From the NCBI GenBank assembly GCA_910588775.1, contig CAJURH010000028.1, positions 1-28,732 on the forward strand: a stretch of DNA of 28,732 bases. The letters are read 5' to 3'. Below, piece by piece: positions 21,852 to 28,732 of the stretch. The translations under genes and the position numbers were made by a program. The notes beneath the pieces are model-generated. The model ran no database searches. It saw only the letters and a list, made by a program, of their open reading frames with translations, and had not been told where the DNA came from. Numbering within the stretch: the first letter of the stretch is position 1; the number at the start of each line of letters is the position of its first letter. The stretch is from an uncultured Lachnospiraceae bacterium (lineage in GTDB: Bacteria > Bacillota > Clostridia > Lachnospirales > Lachnospiraceae).

Positions 21852-22625
21852 ATGGCAAAAAATAAAAAGAAGAAAAAAGCAAGTGATTACATTCTGACCC
21901 TCGCCTTGCTGGCAGCCATCGGCGTGTTTGCCTTTGCCGGGTGGAAACTGTTCGGCATTTATAAGGACTACAAACAGGCCAAAGACGAGTACAAACACCT
22001 GGAAGAAATGGCTGTAAAGCCCAATGAGCTGCGGGAAAACGGGGACGGCTCCAATTCCAGCGACGAACCGCCCATTACCGTGGATTTTGACGCGCTCTTG
22101 GCGGAGAACCAAGACGTGGTGGGATGGCTCTACGTGGAGGCGCTGGGCATTAGCTATCCCGTGGTGCAGGGAACAGACAACGATTATTATCTGCATATGA
22201 CCTACCAGAAGACCTATAACTTCGCAGGCGCCATATTCATAGATTATGAAAACAAACGGGACTTTTCAGACCTGAATACCATTGTCTACGGACATAATAT
22301 GAAAGATGGCTCCATGTTCGGCATTCTCAAAAAGTTCGTCACAGAGAACGCTTACGCCACCAGCCCCTACTTCTGGATGCTTACGCCAGAAAAAAATTAT
22401 AAATACGAAATTTTCTCCACATACACCGCCCAGATCAACAGCCTTACATACACTCTGTTCAGCAAGCCTGGCGAGGAATACACCGCTTACTTAAAACAAA
22501 TGAAAGCCAACTCGGAGATCGCTACCCAAGCGGAGCCCAAGAAATTTGACAAAATCATGACTCTGTCCACCTGCACCGGCAACAGCGCCACCCGTTTTGT
22601 GGTACAGGGCATCCAATTAGATTAA
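21852..22625 (+). CDS. srtB: Class B sortase
   Basis: The 257-residue protein has a lysine-rich start (KNKKKKK), one membrane segment at about residues 14-34, and a sortase B domain outside the cell. The catalytic set is visible: H148 in VYGHNM, C241 in LSTCTGNS and R248 in ATRFVV. Class B sortases cleave an NPxTG-like signal and attach proteins to the cell wall or assemble pili. No substrate with such a signal is encoded in this window; the secreted Big_2 protein ends in a Cys motif and lacks one. GGAGG precedes the ATG by six bases. Confidence 0.93.
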   Translation: MAKNKKKKKASDYILTLALLAAIGVFAFAGWKLFGIYKDYKQAKDEYKHLEEMAVKPNELRENGDGSNSSDEPPITVDFDALLAENQDVVGWLYVEALGISYPVVQGTDNDYYLHMTYQKTYNFAGAIFIDYENKRDFSDLNTIVYGHNMKDGSMFGILKKFVTENAYATSPYFWMLTPEKNYKYEIFSTYTAQINSLTYTLFSKPGEEYTAYLKQMKANSEIATQAEPKKFDKIMTLSTCTGNSATRFVVQGIQLD

Positions 22626-22753
22626 AGTTTTCCAGAACACTGTCCGATAAATAGATTATGAAAGTAAATAATTGCAAAATAGTTTTCCCATTTTCCGAGT
22701 CCGCTCTGAATGGACGTTTTGCAATTTTACCTGGCAAAAAGGAGGGGGTATCT

Positions 22754-23482
22754 ATGAAAATATCGGCAGGAAACTGGCAAAATCAATCTATTAGCCGCCC
22801 TGGCGCGGATAGGACCGCGGACGCGTCCAACAATCATCCCGAAGAAGAAAAGGCGCAGTCCGCCGATGAACAAAAAAGCGCACCCTTTAACCCTGCCTCC
22901 GAGCAGGCTTCCCATGGCGGAGCCACAAGTGGCAAGATAAGATCTTCCCTGCCCGACGACCAGGTGGGCGCTCTGGCCATCCAACTGGCCAACAGCCAGA
23001 CGAAGTTGGACGTACAGCAGGTTTCCGCAAAGGCCCTGCGTTCCCTGGCCAGCCTAAAGATGTGCTGCATCTCCTGCGACGAGAAGGATAAAAAGAAGGT
23101 TTTACAGATGATTCGCCGCACAGAAAAGCTAATTAAGCGGATACGCACCAAAATGCGTTGCCTGACCAAAGAAGAGGATCTGGAAAAACGGCGGAAAAAG
23201 GCGGAAAAAAAGGAGCAGGAACAAGAAGCGAGAGAACTGCAAGATGAACTGCGCAGCAGACAGCGGAAACGCCGCCGGGAGGAATGGGATTACGCCTTAA
23301 AAGAATCCACCCAGAACAACAATTCATCCGACAACATCCCCCTCCCCGTCTCCAGCGCAGGCGCATCCCCTTCGCTGCCTTCTGGCGCACCCACCACAGT
23401 GGGAGCCGTTGACGCGTCCATCAGCGCGGATGTGGCCTCCGCTATGGCGGCGGAAAGCGTTTCTCTGGATGTAACCGTTTAG
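22754..23482 (+). CDS. Coiled-coil protein of unknown function
   Basis: I do not know a function for this 242-residue protein. Residues 1-70 are polar and disordered. From about 75 to 180 the sequence is helical (AIQLANSQTKLDVQQVSAKA, LRSLASLKM, MIRRTEKLIKRIRTKM, then very charged EKRRKKAEKKEQEQEA). The tail is Ser/Ala/Pro rich. Proteins of this make-up recur, in my memory, in Lachnospiraceae genomes without an assigned role. The start at 22754 is set by GGAGGGGG upstream; an earlier in-frame ATG at 22658 has no site. It has its own terminator. Confidence 0.8.
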   Translation: MKISAGNWQNQSISRPGADRTADASNNHPEEEKAQSADEQKSAPFNPASEQASHGGATSGKIRSSLPDDQVGALAIQLANSQTKLDVQQVSAKALRSLASLKMCCISCDEKDKKKVLQMIRRTEKLIKRIRTKMRCLTKEEDLEKRRKKAEKKEQEQEARELQDELRSRQRKRRREEWDYALKESTQNNNSSDNIPLPVSSAGASPSLPSGAPTTVGAVDASISADVASAMAAESVSLDVTV

Positions 23483-23490
23483 ACGCACAA

Positions 23491-23523
23491 GAAATCCCCC
23501 TATGAAATCCACAGGGGGATTTC
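23491..23523 (+). terminator. Hairpin terminator after the 22754 gene
   Basis: GAAATCCCCCT (23491-23501) pairs perfectly with AGGGGGATTTC (23513-23523) around an 11-base loop. Only a short T-rich stretch (CATATTTC) follows, so termination may be partial and allow read-through into the sirtuin gene. Confidence 0.7.
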
Positions 23524-23556
23524 CATATTTCAACAAATTCAGGAGGACCAAAAGCA

Positions 23557-24282
23557 ATGACCCCAGAAATAAAAGAACTGCAGGAAATCATAAACAAATA
23601 CGACAACATCGTTTTCTTCGGCGGGGCTGGCGTATCTACGGAAAGCGGCATCCCGGATTTCCGAAGCGTGGATGGACTGTACAACCAGCAGTACGACTAT
23701 CCCCCGGAAACCATCTTAAGTCACAGTTTCTTCATGAACAATCCCCAGGAATTCTACCGCTTCTACCGGGCGAAAATGCTCTGCGACACGGCAAAGCCCA
23801 ACGCCGCCCACTTAAAACTGGCCGAGATGGAGAAGGCCGGGAAATTAAAAGCGGTCATCACCCAGAATATTGATAACCTGCATCAAATGGCAGGCAGCCA
23901 AAATGTGCTGGAACTGCACGGGTCCGTCTACCGAAACCAGTGCACCAACTGCCGCAAATCCTATGATTTCGCCTATATCAAGAACAGCCAGGGCGTGCCC
24001 AAATGCCCGGCGTGTCAAGCCATCATCAAACCTGACGTAGTTCTCTACGAAGAAGCGCTGGACCAAAACACCATTAGCCAGTCTGTACAAGCCATCGCAG
24101 GCGCCCAGGCTCTGATTATCGGCGGGACATCCCTGGCCGTATACCCCGCCGCCGGGCTCATCGATTACTTCCAGGGTGAGAAACTGATTGTCATCAACAA
24201 AGCTCCTACACCCAGAGACCGCCAGGCAGATCTGGTCATCTCCCAGCCCATTGGCGAAGTCTTTTCCCAGATTACTGTGTAA
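23557..24282 (+). CDS. cobB: NAD-dependent protein deacylase (sirtuin)
   Basis: The 241-residue protein is a complete SIR2 enzyme that removes acyl groups from lysine using NAD. It has GGAGVST (22-28), GIPDFRS, TQNIDNLH (102-109), the catalytic H121 in LELHGS, a zinc site with C129, C132, C150 and C153, and the IIGGTSLAVYPA NAD segment. In bacteria these enzymes adjust the activity of acetyl-CoA synthetase and many other proteins. AGGAGG lies ten bases before the ATG. DUF951 follows after 22 bases, so the two probably share a transcript. It is unrelated in origin to the SIR2-like remnant at the left edge. Confidence 0.95.
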   Translation: MTPEIKELQEIINKYDNIVFFGGAGVSTESGIPDFRSVDGLYNQQYDYPPETILSHSFFMNNPQEFYRFYRAKMLCDTAKPNAAHLKLAEMEKAGKLKAVITQNIDNLHQMAGSQNVLELHGSVYRNQCTNCRKSYDFAYIKNSQGVPKCPACQAIIKPDVVLYEEALDQNTISQSVQAIAGAQALIIGGTSLAVYPAAGLIDYFQGEKLIVINKAPTPRDRQADLVISQPIGEVFSQITV

Positions 24283-24304
24283 ATCTAAAAAAGGAGTCCG
24301 CGAA

Positions 24305-24496
24305 ATGGCCGATAAGTTTACAGTGGGCGATGTAATTCGCCTGAAAAAGAAACACCCCTGCGGCGCCAGCCAATGGGAAGTCCTGCGGGTGGGAGCAGAT
24401 TTCCGCCTGAAATGTATGGGCTGTCAACACCAGGTTATGATACCCAGAAAACTGGTGGAAAAGAATCTGCGTGAAATCATTCATCCCTCGCCCTGA
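24305..24496 (+). CDS. DUF951 domain-containing protein
   Basis: The 63-residue protein matches DUF951: FTVGDVIRLKKKHPCGASQW, EVLRVGADFRLKCMGCQHQV and MIPRKLVEKNL. The K-K-x-H-P-C-G and C-x-x-C residues may bind a metal. In Firmicutes the family is widespread, but its role is unknown. The ATG at 24305 follows AAGGAG. The sirtuin gene ends 22 bases upstream. Confidence 0.93.
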   Translation: MADKFTVGDVIRLKKKHPCGASQWEVLRVGADFRLKCMGCQHQVMIPRKLVEKNLREIIHPSP

Positions 24497-24571
24497 ACAA
24501 GAAAGAATCCTCCTGGGCTAGATTGCGCGCTCAAGTCCATAACATCTTCCTTGCAATTTTGTTAGATTTCT

Positions 24572-24603
24572 GAAAGAATGTGGAAAGAATGCCCTTGTAT
24601 AAT
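24572..24603 (+). promoter_or_regulatory. Promoter with direct repeats before the ABC exporter
   Basis: GAAAGAATG occurs at 24572-24580 and again at 24583-24591, an 11-base period that puts both copies on one face of the DNA. A perfect TATAAT follows at 24598-24603, and there is no good -35 box at the usual distance. This is the arrangement of an activator-dependent promoter, such as one bound by an OmpR-type response regulator. GCGAAAC (24622-24628) and GTTTCGC (24679-24685) also form an inverted pair in the leader. Confidence 0.55.
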
Positions 24604-24719
24604 ATCCTTAAATAAGTGATTGCGAAACATCCATTTCAATAAACTTGAATTTGGGTAAACGCAGAATATGAAATAGCAGTTTCGCCACTACTCTTAAAAA
24701 ACGCAAGGAGGATAATCGT

Positions 24720-25418
24720 ATGGATATATTACAAACCAACAATCTGACGAAACATTACGGAAAAGGGGAAACCATGGTGAAGGCGCTGGACGGGGTAAAT
24801 CTCTGCGTGGAACAAGGAAGCTTCGTCTCTGTGGTGGGCACTTCCGGCAGTGGAAAATCCACACTGCTGCACATGCTGGGCGGGCTGGACCGTCCCACCT
24901 CGGGAACGGTTAAGGTGGACAACCGGGACATTTCCCAACTAAAAGACGAAGAGCTGACCATCTTCCGCCGCCGGAAAATCGGATTTGTTTTCCAGAGCTA
25001 TAACCTGATCCCGGTTTTGAATGTTTACGAAAATATTGTCCTTCCAGTGGAACTGGACGGAAGACAGCCGGATAAGACATATGTGCAAGAAATCATCGAC
25101 ATCCTAGGTCTGGAAGCGAAGAAATACAGGTTACCTTCCCAGTTATCCGGCGGCCAGCAGCAGCGGGTGGCCATTGCCCGGGCGTTGGCGGCAAAACCAG
25201 CCATCCTGTTGGCGGATGAGCCTACCGGGAACCTGGACTCTGTCACCAGCCAGGATGTGCTAAGCCTTCTAAAAGTCAGCAGCGACCGTCTCAAGCAAAC
25301 GGTGGTCATGATCACCCACAATGAAGAAATCGCCCAGCTTGCCGACCGGATCATACGAATCGAAGACGGCCAAATTAAAAGCGACGGACTGGTAAAGGAC
25401 GGTGGACGCCATGCATAA
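24720..25418 (+). CDS. ABC transporter ATP-binding protein (MacB/LolD type)
   Basis: The 232-residue ATPase has Walker A VGTSGSGKST, the Q-loop in GFVFQSYNLIPVLNV, the signature LSGGQQQRVAIARAL, Walker B ILLADEPTGNLD and the switch in VVMITHNEEIA. The N-L-I-P-x-L-x-V-x-E-N and D-E-P-T-G-N-L-D-S patterns mark the MacB/LolD/BceA group, which works with FtsX-type permeases. It is followed by such a permease with an eight-base overlap. AAGGAGG precedes the ATG. Confidence 0.95.
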   Translation: MDILQTNNLTKHYGKGETMVKALDGVNLCVEQGSFVSVVGTSGSGKSTLLHMLGGLDRPTSGTVKVDNRDISQLKDEELTIFRRRKIGFVFQSYNLIPVLNVYENIVLPVELDGRQPDKTYVQEIIDILGLEAKKYRLPSQLSGGQQQRVAIARALAAKPAILLADEPTGNLDSVTSQDVLSLLKVSSDRLKQTVVMITHNEEIAQLADRIIRIEDGQIKSDGLVKDGGRHA

Positions 25419-28023
25419 AGTGAAGAACAAGAACGTCATCCGCCGACTGGCAAACAAAAGCTTTTCCAATAGCTGGACTCGAAACCGCATCGCCGTGCTG
25501 GCCATCGCCCTGACCACACTCTTATTCACCACTTTGTTTACCATTGGTCTTGGCACCATTGAAAGCTTTCAGTATGCCACCATGCGCCAATCCGGCGGCG
25601 ACAGCCATGGCGTGTTCAAAAACCTGACCAGGGAACAGTACGACAAATTAAAGGAACATCCCTCCATACGGGAGTCCGCCCCCTGTATAATAGTGGCCGA
25701 TACAGTTACGAACCCGGAATTTCTAAAACGACATGTGGAAACCTGGTATTACCCAACTTATCACTACAAACACTGTTTCCTGGAGATTGTGGATGGGGAA
25801 ATCCCAAAAAAGGCAGACGAAATCCTGCTGGACAAAGTTTCCATGGAACTCCTGGGCTTGAAAGCAGAAGCTGGACAGAAAGTGACGCTGGAGATGCGCC
25901 TGCGGCAAAGCAGTGAAAAAACCATCCGGCGCACCTTCCTGGTAAGCGGCGTACTGGACGCAGATCCCGCCTTAAATGTAGGATTCGCCATCGTCTCAGA
26001 CGCTTATCTGGACAAATACGCCGACGAACTGACTTACACATATGACGAGGATTATTCCCTCACAGGCGCCATCCGAATGGATGTGAACTTCGCAAATTCT
26101 CTGGGCATTCAGAAGAAGCTGGACAAAGTAATCACTGACTGCGGCTACTCCACTGACGAAAATCAGGAAAACTACATCGCCTCCAACGCCAACTGGGCCT
26201 ATATTTCCGATGGCGCCGAGGGCGACCCACTGACTTTGGCCGCACTAGTCGCCGGAGCGCTCTTGATTTTCCTCACCGGGTATTTGATTATCTACAACGT
26301 ATTTCAGATTTCCGTCATGAAGGACATCCGCTACTACGGCTTGTTAAAAACTGTGGGAACCACCGGGCGGCAAGTAAAAATGATTCTGCGTCGTCAGGCC
26401 CTGATCCTGTCCGCCATGGGAATCCCTCTTGGAATCTTGGCCGGATTTTTCATCGGAAAATGGATCGTGCCCTACATTCTGGCAAACTCCTTTTACCAGA
26501 GCGAAGCGCAGGTTTCTTTTCACCCGCTAATTCTAATCGGTTCGACGTTATTTAGCGTCCTCACGGTATTTACCTCCATTGGCAAACCGTCCCGGATGGC
26601 GGCAAAAGTCTCTCCAGTGGAAGCCGTGCGCTATACGGACAATGCGCAGCCCGGGAAAAAACAGGCCAAACAGAAAAAAAGCATTCACGGAGGCCGGATT
26701 CCCCGGATGGCGCTGGCCAATCTGGCCAGAAACAAAGGCCGAACCGCTGTGGTCATTGCCTCCCTTTCCTTGGCCGTGATTCTTCTGAACAGCGTTTTCA
26801 CCATCACCAATTCCTTTGATATGGATAAATATTTGAAGAAATTCGCCACCTCCGATTTCCTCATTGCCAACGCCCAGTATTTCAACTATAGTTATTTTGG
26901 CGCTACAGACGACACCATTGACGCGGAAAACTTAACCGAGTCATTTATTGAGGCTTGCGAAGCGCAGGATGGGTTTGAAAAGGGAGGGCGGATCTATGGA
27001 AGCGTCTCCGTGGCGCCAGAAGCCGCCACATACCAGCCGCCCGAACACATCAATAAGGATGAGAACGGGATTATTCATGACTTCCGCTATGGGCAAAAGA
27101 TCGAATATCAGCCGGATAAGCAAAACGGCGCGTACAAGGGATGGTCCTTCCTTTATGGCCTGGAGGATTTCCCCCTGGGGAACATTGAAGTGTGGCAGGG
27201 AGAAAAGGACCTGGATGTGATTCGACAGAAACTAGCCACCGGGAAATATATTTTAAGCAGCATAGACACGGATGATAACGATGCGCCCTTACTGGAAACA
27301 GTCATGCATCGCCCCGGCGACCAGGTAACGCTGGTCCAGCCAGATGGGACGAAACGCCAATTTGAGATTCTCTCCCTAATCAAAGCCAATTATTATGGAA
27401 TCTCCTGCCGAAGGGGCTATTCCTTCAACTATTTTACAACCTCCGACATTTTCTTGGAAATGATGTCACCTAAATATTTGATGAGCTACGCTTTCGATGT
27501 GGAAGACGCGAAAGAAGCGGCTTTTGTCCAATTCGTGAAACAGTATACGGACAACCAGGAACCTTTGATGTCCTATGAGTCCAAACAGACTTATTTACAA
27601 GAGTTTTCTAAATTGACCGGGCTGTTTATCCTGATTGGCGGCGTGCTGACTGTGGTCATTGGCATAATTGGAATTCTGAATTTCACCAACACCATTCTGA
27701 CTGGCATCGTGTCCCGGAAAAAAGAGTTTGCCATGATGGAGGCCATCGGAATGACGAAAAGACAGCTCACCCGAATGCTTATGCTGGAAGGGCTCTACTA
27801 TGCGGGAATCACCATCGCCGCCTCGTTCCTTGTAGGAAGCCTCTTCTCCTTTACCGTAGTCCGGGCGCTGTCGGAAGGCATGTGGTTTATGAAGTATCAG
27901 TTTGTGCTGTGGCCGATGGTCACGCTCTTCCCGGCCTTACTTGTTCTGGGTGCGCTGGTTCCCTATCTGGTGTACCTGCCCCAGAGAAAAGATACGCTGG
28001 CGCGCTGTCTGGCGGACAATTAA
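25411..28023 (+). CDS. FtsX-type ABC transporter permease
   Basis: The 870-residue permease has two similar halves. A membrane helix (IAVLAIALTTLLFTTLF) is followed by a large outer domain of about 210 residues and three helices around residues 270-400. A second helix after the RNKGRTAVVIASLSLAV turn is followed by another outer domain of about 250 residues and three helices near the end. Each triplet is an FtsX domain (KTVGTTGRQVKMILRRQA; EAIGMTKRQLTRMLMLEG). This eight-helix form uses ATP to work on substrates outside or within the membrane, for example antibiotics, lipids or peptides. The start at 25411 overlaps the ATPase stop; a GTG at 25402 is an alternative. Confidence 0.92.
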   Translation: MHKVKNKNVIRRLANKSFSNSWTRNRIAVLAIALTTLLFTTLFTIGLGTIESFQYATMRQSGGDSHGVFKNLTREQYDKLKEHPSIRESAPCIIVADTVTNPEFLKRHVETWYYPTYHYKHCFLEIVDGEIPKKADEILLDKVSMELLGLKAEAGQKVTLEMRLRQSSEKTIRRTFLVSGVLDADPALNVGFAIVSDAYLDKYADELTYTYDEDYSLTGAIRMDVNFANSLGIQKKLDKVITDCGYSTDENQENYIASNANWAYISDGAEGDPLTLAALVAGALLIFLTGYLIIYNVFQISVMKDIRYYGLLKTVGTTGRQVKMILRRQALILSAMGIPLGILAGFFIGKWIVPYILANSFYQSEAQVSFHPLILIGSTLFSVLTVFTSIGKPSRMAAKVSPVEAVRYTDNAQPGKKQAKQKKSIHGGRIPRMALANLARNKGRTAVVIASLSLAVILLNSVFTITNSFDMDKYLKKFATSDFLIANAQYFNYSYFGATDDTIDAENLTESFIEACEAQDGFEKGGRIYGSVSVAPEAATYQPPEHINKDENGIIHDFRYGQKIEYQPDKQNGAYKGWSFLYGLEDFPLGNIEVWQGEKDLDVIRQKLATGKYILSSIDTDDNDAPLLETVMHRPGDQVTLVQPDGTKRQFEILSLIKANYYGISCRRGYSFNYFTTSDIFLEMMSPKYLMSYAFDVEDAKEAAFVQFVKQYTDNQEPLMSYESKQTYLQEFSKLTGLFILIGGVLTVVIGIIGILNFTNTILTGIVSRKKEFAMMEAIGMTKRQLTRMLMLEGLYYAGITIAASFLVGSLFSFTVVRALSEGMWFMKYQFVLWPMVTLFPALLVLGALVPYLVYLPQRKDTLARCLADN

Positions 28024-28032
28024 TCGGACAAA

Positions 28033-28074
28033 AAAATCACCCTGTGGAGCATATCAGATCCAAGGGTGATTTTT
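28033..28074. terminator. Bidirectional terminator between convergent operons
   Basis: AAAATCACCCT (28033-28043) pairs perfectly with AGGGTGATTTT (28063-28073). T runs follow on both strands, so it can end the ABC exporter transcript on the plus strand and the SecB-like transcript on the minus strand. Confidence 0.88.
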
Positions 28075-28098
28075 CCTATTCCTTTAGAATTCTCTCAA

Positions 28099-28512
28099 TC
28101 ATTCCGCCTGTTTATCCATCATATGATTTATGTTAAATGTAGGCAGCACTACACACTCTATCCCTGGCTGCGCAGTCAGTAATGATACTTCACTCCTTAA
28201 ATACGGCATCAAAATTGCTACCGTATTTCTTGAGATTAACTTGTTACGCGTCTCTTCTGAAATCGTTTCATTGTCTTCAATTACAAAAAATCCCATCAGG
28301 CTAATCTCAAAAATATATTCTTCTGGCTTTTTGCCTTTTAACAACAATGTAACTCTGTAAATATCATTCTCCTTATGTTGCGCAATATTGGATTCCAATT
28401 CAAACTCCAGCTCGTTTTCACTGGAAAATCCAAGTCGCTTAAATTCAATTTTATCAAAAACAAGCCGCTCTAATCGCAGGCTGCTCTGAATGGTTTTCTG
28501 AGCATTATCCAT
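28099..28512 (-). CDS. SecB-like chaperone
   Basis: The 137-residue protein resembles the SecB protein-export chaperone family: LRLERLVFDKIEFKRLGF at the start, YRVTLLLKGK and YIFEISLMGFFVIE in the middle, then NTVAILMPYLRSEVSLLT and ECVVLPTFNIN. Firmicutes usually lack the classic SecB. SecB-like proteins in them are scattered and sometimes serve toxin-antitoxin sets or specific client proteins. AGGAGG precedes the ATG at 28512; an upstream in-frame ATG at 28557 has no such site and would overlap the upstream gene. That upstream gene, which runs off the window, ends ten bases before and is a likely partner or client. Confidence 0.85.
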   Translation of the reverse strand: MDNAQKTIQSSLRLERLVFDKIEFKRLGFSSENELEFELESNIAQHKENDIYRVTLLLKGKKPEEYIFEISLMGFFVIEDNETISEETRNKLISRNTVAILMPYLRSEVSLLTAQPGIECVVLPTFNINHMMDKQAE

Positions 28513-28522
28513 TGTTTTCCTC

Positions 28523-28732
28523 CTACGCCGCCTCGGCAAAAAAATAATTACTTTCACAAAAAGCTATATCTCTTTCGTAATAGATTGTTGTCATATCCGC
28601 TTTATATGATAAAGATATAAAGTCTCCTTTTTCCAGCGTTAAACTCTCTGTTACAGACCCAAAAAGCTGCCGATACTCGGCAATATCTATGGAATAATCC
28701 ATCTCCAAGTCTATATCTACTGAAAGATTCCC
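28523..28732 (-). CDS. Unknown protein, 3' part (partial)
   Basis: The frame is open from the right edge of the window to a stop at 28523, giving the last 69 residues (ending FCESNYFFAEAA). I do not recognise the family. It is rich in acidic and aromatic residues and has no membrane segment. It ends ten bases before the SecB-like start, so the two form an operon. Most of the gene is outside the window. Confidence 0.6.
   Translation of the reverse strand, partial: GNLSVDIDLEMDYSIDIAEYRQLFGSVTESLTLEKGDFISLSYKADMTTIYYERDIAFCESNYFFAEAA

Noticed and set aside
21756..24628. Shared TTGCGAAA words near 11938, 21759 and 24621 as a common operator
   Set aside because: The longest exact match is 14 bases between two sites, which is expected by chance in a window of this size, and the contexts differ.
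1..28732. CRISPR arrays, tRNA and rRNA genes
   Set aside because: No regularly spaced repeats, cloverleaf sequences or conserved rRNA stretches were seen on either strand by reading.

Overview
The window looks like a chromosomal stretch of a Gram-positive anaerobe of the Clostridia, most likely a Lachnospiraceae relative. The reasons are strong AGGAGG ribosome binding sites, DUF951, DUF1638 and Cdd1-type small proteins, a class B sortase, coiled-coil proteins of a type I associate with Lachnospiraceae, and remnants of trimethylamine-methyltransferase (MttB) and BCCT genes. The organism call is an inference. No rRNA, tRNA or CRISPR array was seen.

Left edge (1-1014): AT-rich DNA unlike what follows. 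It holds the first codons of a possible ParA-like gene, a small SIR2-like gene that seems to have lost the middle of its domain, and a cluster of short repeats. It abuts a uvrB gene that stops after about 90 codons, so I read it as the end of an integrated element that interrupted uvrB. Between uvrB and 1937 there is only decayed sequence, including a piece resembling MttB.

Core system (1937-7515): a clear sigma-A-type promoter drives five tightly coupled genes. They encode an LRR protein, an ATP-grasp enzyme, a sulfatase/alkaline-phosphatase-fold hydrolase, a HemN-like radical SAM enzyme, and a second radical SAM enzyme carrying a C-terminal HAD domain. Order and content match the Salmonella STM4015-STM4014-STM4013-STM4012-STM4011 cassette. 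As far as I know its product and function are not established. This is the most interesting system here; the radical SAM-HAD fusion is its most distinctive feature.

Middle (7512-19609, all minus strand): an aldo/keto reductase under a TetR regulator with visible operator palindromes; a secreted Ig-like (Big_2) protein with a C-terminal Cys motif; a SAM methyltransferase; an XRE-TPR regulator with an ABC ATPase and permease; a DUF362 protein; an AAA ATPase coupled to a very small gene; and a DUF1638-Cdd1-GNAT operon.

Right part (19660-28074, mainly plus strand): a small coiled-coil protein; a decayed mttB and an N-terminally truncated BCCT transporter, together a probable relic of quaternary-amine use; sortase B; a second coiled-coil protein; a sirtuin; DUF951; and a MacB/FtsX-type ABC exporter with a likely response-regulator site in front of it. 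The right edge (28099-28732) is again AT-rich and carries a SecB-like chaperone gene and the 3' end of an unknown gene.
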